DNA of 12,441 bases from Acanthamoeba sp. SK_2022b. Taxonomy: Eukaryota; Discosea; Longamoebia; Acanthamoebidae. Numbering within the stretch: the stretch's first letter is position 1; each line of letters starts with the position of its first letter. The stretch covers positions 1-12,441 of the forward strand of contig JANDJZ010000907.1 in the NCBI GenBank assembly GCA_027943245.1. The letters are read 5' to 3'. The notes below the pieces were generated by a model. That model made no database searches. It saw nothing but the letters and a program-made list of their open reading frames with translations, and was not told the DNA's origin. Shown here one piece after another: positions 1 through 9,301 of this stretch. The position numbers and the translations under genes were made by a program.

Positions 1-3
1 TAG

Positions 4-2040
<2,037 letters not shown>

Positions 2041-2103
2041 TGTGCTACTTGAAGTAGAAGATGGGAGGCAGCACTACACGGTTCATTTTGGGCGCTAAAC
2101 GTT

Positions 2104-3022
2104 CTAATCCTCCTTCTTGGTCTTCCTGGCGGCGGTGCCGCTGGGAGTGCGCTTCCTCCGGTCCTTCTTGACGACGTAGGAGTCGACGTAGAGCTTGATG
2201 AAGAGGACCATGTAGGAGACGTACATGACCAGGCCAAACACGTAGTTGGTCGGGTGCGTGTTGCAGGCGACGAGGTTGTGCACGATGATGCCTATGCCGA
2301 GCACCATCTGCAGGATCTGCAGGGTCGTGATCGACTGGCGCGTCACGACCCCGAAGCGCACGCCGTAGGCGCACGCCGCGTAGTAGGCGTACATGATGGT
2401 GTGGATGACGAGGTTCATCGCCGCGAACCACCCGCCGTTGGGCACCTGCAGCCCGAGCCCGTGCCAGCAGTAGAGCAGGGTCAGCACGTGGTGGTAGTAG
2501 TGCAAGAAGATGAGCGGCCGCTTGCGTAGCACGATGAAGAACGTGTCGATCAGCTCGGGGATCTTGCTCAGCCCAAACAGCAGGATCCACGGGTTCACGC
2601 TCTACACAACATACAACATATTCGCATACGCATATGATCATAGTCCACTATGAGTACAACTTGGGCGTGTAGAACACGCTTCGCCGAGTAGTAGTGGTAG
2701 AAGAAGTAAAAAGAACCTCAGAGTCGAAGGTGCACATGTCGTAGGTGACGCCGTGCTCGCGGGCGACGCGGACGATGTGGGGCACGGTGGCGAGGGCGCC
2801 AAAGAGGGAGAAGACGGAGAGGATCACGTTCCACAGGAGCAGCGGCGTCTTGAGGTCGAACGCCGGCCGGTCGCGCATGGCGGACTTGATGGAGAACACG
2901 CCCACGAGGTAGGCCACGCTCAGCGCCACCGGCACCTCGGGGTGGTCGGCCACCCACAGGTGGGCCGTGCGCCACGGCACGTACTGCTCCAGCCACTTCA
3001 GCTCGACCACATCGTCCCACAT
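2104..3022 (-). CDS. ELO-family very-long-chain fatty acid elongase (3-ketoacyl-CoA synthase)
   Basis: This ER membrane enzyme condenses acyl-CoA with malonyl-CoA, the first step of fatty-acid elongation. There are two exons on the minus strand, 3022-2717 and 2601-2104, with an intron at 2602-2716 (donor GTTCTT, acceptor TGTAG), giving 267 residues. The ELO signature is complete: SKIPELIDTFFIVLRKR (114-130), the His box HYYHH at 136-140, and HTIMYAYY at 169-176. Several hydrophobic segments fit a multi-pass protein. The C-terminus is basic and ends KKED, a classic KKXX dilysine ER-retrieval signal. The length is normal for ELOVL/ELO proteins. The wording around SKIPEL and LIFLHYYHH resembles the ELOVL3/6 type that elongates saturated and monounsaturated chains, but substrate range cannot be read from sequence. 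The start ATG at 3022 is the first in frame. The gene is convergent with the thiolase and divergent from the methyltransferase. Confidence 0.94.
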
Positions 3023-3219
3023 TGTGCCTCTTTGGAGTCTGCCAAGGGCCAGTTAGGCTTGCTGATAATTGCAGAGTGATATTGCAGAGTGCTATTTAAC
3101 TTAAAATGACGAGAACAAACTCATTTATAGTTATTTATATTTAATGTTTGAAGATAATCTGTTATTTATTTATTTGATAAAAACAAAAACAATGGTGGCG
3201 CGGCCATTATTAGATAACA
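3023..3219. promoter_or_regulatory. Divergent promoter region between elongase and METTL23-like gene
   Basis: This 197-base spacer separates two divergent start codons, so it must hold both promoters unless one lies inside a 5' intron. It is strongly A/T-rich from about 3090 to 3190, with TTTATAG, TTATTTATATTTAA and TTATTTATTTATTTG stretches that could act as TATA-like elements on either strand. Exact 11-base direct repeats ATTGCAGAGTG at 3068-3078 and 3081-3091 lie nearer the elongase start. No specific factor site is recognised. Confidence 0.5.
3068..3091. repeat. Tandem 13-base-period direct repeat in promoter spacer
   Basis: Two exact copies of ATTGCAGAGTG (3068-3078 and 3081-3091) are separated by two bases. 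Each copy is followed by a similar tail (AT, then CTATTT). The position about 50-70 bases upstream of the elongase ATG suits a duplicated factor site or a small tandem duplication. Confidence 0.75.
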
Positions 3220-4519
3220 ATGGAAGACATATTTCTAGTCTGTAAAGAAACGGAGCAGGTGAGATGGGCGAACCAGGTCGTGTGGTCTTCCTTGCTGCGT
3301 GGTCACAAGTCAGAACTGCACACAGGTTCCGCCCCTAACTCCTGTCGTGGTTCCCCATTTCTGGATAAAGTCGGGCACGAACGGTCGCCAACCGGAACAA
3401 GCCCGGAGGCAAGGTAATCGCCGACCGACCCCTTGGTTTCAACCCACACGTTGGTGCTTGGAAGCCCTTGCCAGGCCCTTGCATTGCACGGCCTTGTGTA
3501 TGCGCTCTATCAGAAGAAACCACGTGACAGTCGAAGGATGGAAGTAGGGGAGTTGCCCACAGGTGAGATGGGGACTGAGACGGGACAGCACGAGTGGCCA
3601 TCGGCAGTGGTGCTCAAACACTTTCTCCGCGTCAATCCCCTCTTCGTGCGTGGCCGTCGCGTGCTCGAGGTGCGCGCGCTACTTGCATCTAATCTTCAAA
3701 CTTGAATCTGATTTTTATTTTCATCTTGCAGCTGGGAAGTGGGGTGGGCACGTGTGGCATGGCGGCTGTCGAGGCAGGCGCGGCCGAGGTCGTCTTCACC
3801 GACGCCGAGGAGGCCCGTCCAGTGCTCGCTCGCCTCCGCCACTCCGTGGCCTCCATCCCGGCAGGGCGAGGCGCAGCAAGTAGCGACGATGCAAGTCGCA
3901 GCGAAGGTGGCCAAGGGAGGTACCGCGTGCGAGGGTTCACGTGGGGTCGTCTGCCCACGTTCCTGATGGACCACGATGTGCCTCCGCCCGATGTCCTACT
4001 CGCAGCCGACTGCCTCTACGACTCTACCCGTACGCCAACAGCCAGCGTCACCGCCAGCTCAGCGTTGTAGCCAGGCCCCTTGGCGCTGACCCTCGACTGC
4101 GCTGGTCTGGACCAGAGTTCGAAGACTTCGTGGCCAGTGTGAGCTACCTGTTGCGGCGAGACCCGACGTCGCTCCTGCTCATGACTTATCACGAACGAAG
4201 GTAGAGCTTCATCATCGCCGTCATGCTGTTTGTTCATCTCGTCATGCCATGGTCATGGCGACTCTGGTGCTGACGGTGGCTTGGTGGCGCTGTGGCCCGC
4301 TGCAGCGAGAACAGGAACATCGGAGCGCTGCTACGCGAGTACGAGCTGCGGGCGTGCGTGGTGCCGCTCGAGTCCTTCATGGAGTCCTCCGACATCGGGC
4401 AACTGTCGGCCCACATCGAGCTGTACATCGTCGTGTCCTCCTCCCCTGCGCCGCCAGCATCGGGCCCACGACTGCCCTGTAACGATGAACCGAAATTTCA
4501 ACAAGCCAATGCTGGATGA
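3220..4519 (+). CDS. METTL23: METTL23-like class I SAM-dependent protein methyltransferase
   Basis: My exons are 3220-3258, 3514-3669 (an acceptor at 3473-3474 also keeps frame), 3732-4029, 4116-4200 and 4306-4519, about 263 residues ending at TGA 4517. WPSAVVLKHFL matches the WP-x-VVL start of the METTL21/23 group. SAM-binding motif I is VLELGSGVGTCGM across the 3669/3732 junction, followed by VFTD as the acidic end of strand beta-2. PDVLLAADCLYD is the post-II motif. FEDFVASVSYLL, MTYHERSENR and VVPLESF match the METTL23 C-terminal half, and IELYIVV resembles its last strand. Human METTL23 is reported to methylate histone H3 arginine; carrying that substrate over here is an inference. The first exon is assigned from a good donor (GAGCAG|GTGAGA), but ATG 3538 is another possible start. 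The C-terminus may differ: a GT at 4479 can splice to 4689 and join the downstream membrane protein. Confidence 0.82.
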
Positions 4520-4688
4520 TACCCATGCCCCACCCCCACCCCCACCCCAATCTACCGTTCGAGCGAACGAGAGATGCTCACCATGTCTGTGTGAGCGAAT
4601 GTGGCCATGGTTGGACTGGTCGTTGACTGCCTCTTGGGTTGCATTGGAATTTCAAGTCTTATCTGCGGTTCTTTCCTTTCTTGTGCAG

Positions 4689-4741
4689 GGCCGCCTGGCG
4701 ACCCGGGGGCCACGTCACCCAGCAAGCTCACCATAGCGGGG
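4689..4741 (+). other. Likely 53-nt exon linking METTL23-like gene and membrane protein
   Basis: A strong acceptor (TTTCCTTTCTTGTGCAG ending at 4688) and a strong donor (GGGG|GTAAGA at 4742) bracket 53 nt. In the phase given by a donor at 4479 it reads PPGDPGATSPSKLTIAG and then joins ATG 4865 in phase 0 through the pyrimidine-rich intron 4742-4864. It is therefore either an internal exon of a fused gene, an alternative last coding exon of the methyltransferase, or a 5' UTR exon of the membrane-protein gene. The sequence alone does not decide. Confidence 0.55.
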
Positions 4742-4864
4742 GTAAGATTAGCCCACTGCTTCATCTCTCCTTCCATCAAAGTTTTCTCCCGCCACTTGCC
4801 TCTACTTCGCTGTATTCTACCTCTCCTCGCCCCGCCTTCTCCGTCGAACGCTGCGCTACGCAAG

Positions 4865-5487
4865 ATGGAAACTCGTAGACGACACAAATCCTCTTCAACC
4901 CCCTCGCCCCGACCCCCCACGTGGATCCAGGAGGTGGGGGAGGCTCCACCCACTCCGGCGGGGGTGAGCCCCCTCATGGGCGGCTTCTCCGGTGGCAGAC
5001 CACGACGAGTCTCCTTCTCCAGCCCCGAGTCCTCGTCATCTGCCATCCGGACAGTGGTGCAAGGGCGGGCCTTTGACCAAGTGAGCTGGACCACCATCGC
5101 CGCGCTCATGGTTGTACTGGGCCTCATTGCCTTCGCCTCGGGGGTCGGGGTGGCATCTTTCTACGAGGCGCGGCTACGCGCCCCAGGCACCTTCTACCCC
5201 GAGCAGGTCGACGACGTTGTCAACAACTGCCCAGAGGAGGTGGCGTGGGTGACCTCTCAAGGTAACCATCGACCCACTTCAGTGCTTCTTCTTCTTCTTC
5301 TCTACACGCGTGTAGAGGCTCACTGCTGTGCGTGGTGGTGGCGGAGGGCAGAGCTGCCCGCTTTACGGCGATGTCACGCCTTGAAGACAACGGCAGAGTG
5401 GCAGCTGCTCGAACTGTACACAAAGACTGCCGGCAGGTAGCGAGAAGAGAAGACGGAGAACGAGATGAAGTAGCGGACATCATGTAG
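4865..5487 (+). CDS. Hypothetical single-pass membrane protein, Ser/Pro/Arg-rich N-terminus
   Basis: I do not recognise this family. ATG 4865 has an A at -3. The exons are 4865-5261 and 5318-5487, giving 188 residues. Residues 1-75 are Ser/Pro/Arg-rich and probably disordered, with PRPP, RPRRVSF (an RRxS kinase-type site) and SPESSSSA. One hydrophobic helix spans about 77-99 (TTIAALMVVLGLIAFASGVG). The basic N-terminal side suggests the N-terminus is cytosolic. An acidic segment with a single Cys (VDDVVNNCPEEVAWV) follows. The second exon depends on the acceptor: using 5316-5317 gives SLLCVVVAEGRAARF with balanced composition and a stop at 5485; using 5314-5315 gives a Cys/Trp/Arg-rich tail ending at 5440, which looks less like protein. 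It may be the C-terminal half of a fusion with the preceding methyltransferase. TMEM230-like proteins were considered, but the second helix and motifs are absent. Confidence 0.55.
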
Positions 5488-5882
5488 AGTAGTCGTGTAA
5501 CAATTTCGGTGTGGATGTAGCATTACATAAAGAGACAAAGAGAGCGGGAGACAAACGACGGCAGCTGCATTGAAGAAATCCGATCCGAGAGACAACACAC
5601 ACACACAAACACGCGAGACGCGATGAACAACGCAAGAGAGCACCCGCGGGGGGCTCCTCCTCTGGGCGGGCCGGGGGGAAAATTGGAAGGGGGGGTTTGC
5701 TGGAAGGAGAGGAAGGGTAGGCAGGCCGGCGGACGTGGTTCACCATGGCGGCGGGTATGCATAGCAATGCTGCGGCGGTTCGGTCGTGTGGGAGCTCTCC
5801 CCTTTCTTTCTCTGGCTCTCTCTCTCTCTCTCTCTCACTTGATCTCCTCGAGCTAGGCCGGGAGGTCGGCTGTCTCTCTCGC
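5488..5882. other. Intergenic spacer between convergent genes, low-complexity
   Basis: This 395-base stretch separates the membrane-protein stop from the HSP60 stop, so it holds two 3' UTRs. It contains purine-rich AGAG runs near 5530-5555, a short ACACACACACA tract near 5597, G-rich runs around 5670-5698 and a CT repeat at 5816-5836. Open frames here are composition artefacts. No AATAAA hexamer was seen on the + strand and no RNA gene is recognised. Confidence 0.6.
5816..5836. repeat. (CT)n simple repeat in 3' spacer
   Basis: This is a perfect 21-base CT run about 47 bases downstream of the HSP60 stop codon. On the minus strand it gives a GA-rich 3' UTR element. Nearby CTTTCTTTCTCTGG extends the pyrimidine bias to about 5800. 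Confidence 0.9.
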
Positions 5883-7847
5883 TTAGAACATGTCGCCGCC
5901 CATGCCACCCATGCCGCCCATGCCGGGAGCGCCCCCGGCGGGGGAGGCCTCCTTGGGGAGCTCGACGACGATGGCCTCGGTGGTGGTCATGAGGGAGGAC
6001 ACGCTGGCGGCGGAGTCGAGGGCGGTGCGGACGACCTTGACGGGGTCGATGATGCCGGCCTTGAACATGTCGCCGTACTCGTCGGTCTGGGCGTTGTAGC
6101 CCCAGTGGGCGTCCTGGCTGTGGAGGATCTTCTCGACGATGACGCCGCCCTCCTTGCCGGCGTTGGAGGCGATGGTGCGGGCGGGGATGCGGATGGCCCT
6201 GGCGACGAGCTGGATGCCGCTGGTCTGGTCGGCGTTGGCGCCGGTGACGTTGTCGAGGGCCTTGGAGGCGTGCAGGAGGGCGACACCGCCGCCGGGCACG
6301 ATGCCCTCCTCGACGGCAGCGCGGGTGGCGCTGAGGGCGTCGGTGATGCGGTCCTTGCGCTCGCTCACCTCGATCTCGGTGGCGCCGCCGACCTTGAGGA
6401 CGGCCACGCCGCTGGAGAGCTTGGCGAGGCGCTCGCGCAGCTTCTCCTGCTCGTAGCTGGAGGTGGTGCGCTGGAGGGCCTCGGTGATCTGCTCGCAGCG
6501 CTCCTTGATGTTGTCCGAGTTGCCGCCGCCGTCCATGATGATGGTGTCGTCCGACGAGACGATGACCTTCTTGGCCGAGCCGAGCCAGCTGCGGTCAAAG
6601 TTGTCGAGCTTGAGGCCCATCTCCTCGCTCACGACGGTGGCGCCGGTGAGGATGGCGATGTCCTGCAGGTTGTTCTTGCGGTTGTCACCGAAGCCGGGGG
6701 CCTTGACGGCGACGACGGGCAGGCCGCGCATCTTGTTGATGATGAGGGTGGCGAGAGCCTCTCCCTCGACGTTGTCCGAGATGATAACGAGCTTCTTGTG
6801 CTCGCGGCTCACCTCCTCGAGGCAGGGCAGGAGGGAGTGGATGGAGGAGATCTTGCCGTCGGTAAGCAGGAACGCGGCATCCTCGTACTCGCACTTCTGG
6901 GTCTTGGGATCGGTGACGAAGTAGCGCGAGATGTAACCCTGATCGAACTTCATGCCCTCGATGACCTCAACCTCGTTCTCAAGAGTCTTGCCATCCTGTG
7001 TAGTACCAATAATTGGAAATCGAGAAGCGTCGAAGATTAATTCGAATGCCAGTAAAAATCGGCCATTTGGGGATCGGATTTGGCCAAAGCGATGCAAGAG
7101 GTAAGAGTGCGTACAGTGACAGTGATAACGCCCTGCGAGCCGACCTTCTCCATGGCAGTGGCGATGAGGGAACCGATGGAATCATCCGAGTTGGCCGAGA
7201 GGGTAGCGACCTGCCTGATCTCCTCAGTGGTGGTGACCTTCTTGGCAAGCTTCTTCAGCTCGCCGACGACGATGGCGACGGCTTGGTCCACGCCACGCTT
7301 GACGTCCATGGGGTTCATGCCCGCAGCGACCACCTTGGTGCCCTCGGAAAAGATGGCGCGAGCGAGCACGGTAGCGGTAGTGGTACCATCACCGGCCACA
7401 TCGTTGGCCTTGCTGGCAACGCCGCGCACGAGCTGGGCACCCATGTTCATGTACTTGTCCTTGAACTCGATGTGCTTGGCCACAGTGACACCATCCTTGG
7501 TGATCTTGGGCGGGCCGAAGCTCTGCTCGAGCACCACGTTGCGACCCTGCGTAAAGTAGGAAAATACGATGAGAAATTAATTTCATTCATCTGCAGGTTT
7601 GATTTTGTTTTGTGGCCAGTGCATGAATTGAGCGAGATAGTCAAGCCAAGTAGCAGTTTACCTTAGGGCCGAGGGTGGTCTGGACGGCATCAGTGAGAGA
7701 ATCAACACCGCGCAGCATGAGGGTACGGGCCTCGCTGCCGAATTTAATCTCCTTGCCGGTGACGCTGGCGTAGAGCCTCTGCGAAGAGGCAGGGCGGGAG
7801 CTGCCGCGAAGAGCAGCACGAGCGTGAGGGGTAGCCTGGCGGAGCAT
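5883..7847 (-). CDS. HSP60: Mitochondrial chaperonin HSP60 (Cpn60, group I)
   Basis: This ATP-driven double-ring chaperonin folds imported proteins in the mitochondrial matrix with Cpn10. There are three minus-strand exons: 7847-7662, 7546-7115 and 6995-5883. The introns (7547-7661, 6996-7114) have clean GT-AG ends and phase 0, giving 576 residues. ATG 7847 begins an Arg/Ser/Ala-rich, acid-free leader of about 30 residues, a typical transit peptide ([17 protein letters not shown]). The mature protein starts near [10 protein letters not shown]. Visible motifs are [20 protein letters not shown], the ATPase motif [12 protein letters not shown] from residue 114 (its Asp matches GroEL Asp87), [10 protein letters not shown], and the Cpn60 signature [12 protein letters not shown] near 434-445. 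The tail is [11 protein letters not shown], the usual Gly-Met repeat. The frame stays open upstream to 8015, but that part lacks family similarity. The gene is divergent from the E2 gene. Confidence 0.98.
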
Positions 7848-8138
7848 TATGTGTATGTGTGATGATGAGGCGCACGACGTTCGTCTGCTTGTGATTCGGG
7901 TGCTGGCGATCAAAAAGGCGTGCGGCACTACTCGTCGGCATGTCGCGCTTCCTCGAACGGAGTTGATCGCAGCCTGTTTCGCATATTTTTGAATTTCTAC
8001 TTGTATTCTGTGCATTTCCCCAAACGCCCACCAGAACCGGCGACATGATTATTCCCGGCTTCGAAACAAACGAACCAGCCGGCAAAAACTGCAGTGAGAT
8101 CAGATTCACATAAATCCAAATTTCCACATTCAGCTGCA
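7848..8138. promoter_or_regulatory. Bidirectional promoter region, HSP60 / E2 enzyme
   Basis: Only 291 bases separate the HSP60 ATG (minus strand) from the E2 ATG (plus strand), so both promoters and 5' UTRs lie here. The region is less GC-rich than the coding sequence and contains CGCATATTTTTGAATTT near 7980. A perfect heat-shock element (TTCnnGAA or GAAnnTTC) was not found. Near matches are TTCCTCGAA at about 7950, GAATTTC at about 7990 and TTCGAA near 8060, all with wrong spacing. Confidence 0.55.
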
Positions 8139-9004
8139 ATGAACCGATCAGGACCCTCGTCGGCCGTGCTGCGCCTGCTCAGCGATCTTAAGGCCTGTCA
8201 AGAGGAGGTAGCGCACCACGATCTCTCATCAGGCAGCAATATTGCTCATCATAAAAATGCCATCACAATCGCGCGTTTACACAGGGTTGGAACGCTGGGC
8301 CAGTAAATGAGGATAACTTGTTTGTTTGTACGTACCCTCTCGCAGGACCTTCCTGGCACTGCAGCTTACCTGTCTACCTCTGTGTCCAGGGAACGCTACC
8401 CTCTTTGGCCCTTATGAGACTTCGTGGGAAGGTGCGTTGCTGCTACACTCGCTTGCTCATATCGCGGTGCTGTTTCTTCGAGGCCTCACGCATGCTTTTC
8501 GCGTGACTCCAGGCGGTGTGTTCCAGTTGAAGCTGGTCTTCTCAGAAGACTACCCACAGAAGCCGCCCAAGGTCAAGTTCACTCAGCATATCTTCCATCC
8601 GAATGGTACATGCGCCTCTTCTTCCTTGCACGCTCAGTGTCAATTCTTCGCTCTTGCGATACTTATGCGACGCGTCTACGCTTGATCAGTGTTTGGTGAT
8701 GGCAGCTTGTGTCTCGACATCATTCAAGACAAATGGACTCCCGTACCGCTTCCCTCTTGCAAACATTGGCCCTTATCGTGACCGTGCTTGCTCACTCTCC
8801 AACGTCAATCAATCAATCAATGAACGCGCATCACTGTATTAGGTCTACTCTGTAGCAAGCCTGCTCACGAGCATCACTAGCCTGTTCACGGACCCCAATC
8901 CTGACAGTCCAGCCAACCCGGAGGCTGCTCGCCTTTTCGTGAACGACAAGAAGGAGTACAACAGGCGCGTGCGGTTGTGCGTCGAGCGAACCCTCGAGGA
9001 GTGA
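8139..9004 (+). CDS. UBE2A: Rad6/UBE2A-like ubiquitin-conjugating enzyme E2
   Basis: It carries ubiquitin as a thioester and passes it to substrates with an E3; Rad6-type enzymes act in histone H2B and PCNA ubiquitylation and N-degron turnover. Six exons, 8139-8207, 8285-8327, 8390-8431, 8513-8605, 8690-8742 and 8843-9004, give 153 residues against 152 in human UBE2A. All five junctions keep frame. Two restore W38 (T|GG) and G52 (G|GC). The UBC fold is complete: N-terminal helix [33 protein letters not shown] at 79-82, and the active-site Cys90 in [23 protein letters not shown] and [13 protein letters not shown] follow as in Rad6. Differences from Rad6 are a loop about two residues shorter between QEE and WNA, and Ser in place of Asp in the P-x-Y-D motif. 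The exact E2 subfamily is therefore likely, not certain. Confidence 0.93.
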
Positions 9005-9301
9005 TCATGTAGCACTGTTATGTCTTCGTCTAAACTTGTACATAGAAAAGAGCATCATCGCCGCTGTGACGTAGCGTAGCGGTTGCGTGAACAAACCCGC
9101 TTGCTTTGTGGGTTTGATTTCTTTTATTTTTCCGATTTATTTATTTTTACAAGTGTATGTCGACAGCGCAGCAGGCACACGCAGGGTTTTGCTGGACGTG
9201 CTGGCGCTCGAACGACGAGAAGATAGATCGTGAGATCTTCAGAAAAGAGAGAGACTAAACCAGCACTGCGCTCAGAGACGCATCAATAGAAAAACTAGAA
9301 G
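9005..9301. promoter_or_regulatory. Intergenic spacer: E2 3' UTR and Rpn2 promoter
   Basis: This 297-base region lies between two genes in the same direction. It includes a T-rich block at about 9115-9150 (TTTCTTTTATTTTTCC, then TTATTTATTTTT), which probably marks the 3' end of the E2 transcript or the start of the Rpn2 promoter. Further on are AGAAAAGAGAGAGAC and AATAGAAAAACTAGAAG just before the Rpn2 ATG at 9302. No RNA gene, canonical AATAAA or named element was recognised. Confidence 0.45.

Noticed and set aside
3259..3513. tRNA-like or transposon-like sequence in the first intron of the METTL23-like gene
   Set aside because: GGTTTCAACCC and GGTTCC words recall a T-arm, but no acceptor stem, D-arm or anticodon stem could be paired on either strand. 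No terminal repeats or transposase similarity were seen.
4865..5487. TMEM230/DUF872 identity for the membrane protein
   Set aside because: Only the phrase WTTIAAL resembles that family. The second membrane helix and the conserved C-terminal Tyr-rich motif are absent.
5745..7040. A 431-codon open frame on the + strand opposite HSP60
   Set aside because: It is the mirror of the HSP60 coding sequence: strong G/C third-position bias makes the antisense frame stop-poor. Its product is a Gly/Ala/Leu/Val/Asp repeat-like string with no recognisable family, while the minus strand encodes textbook HSP60.
7848..8015. Upstream in-frame extension of HSP60
   Set aside because: The frame is open to an ATG at 8015, but the added residues have no family match, and the ATG at 7847 starts a typical mitochondrial transit peptide of the right length.
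7848..8138. Heat-shock elements in the HSP60 promoter
   Set aside because: I looked for nGAAnnTTCn arrays. Only mis-spaced half-sites are present (TTCCTCGAA, GAATTTC, TTCGAA), which is not above chance in 291 bases.
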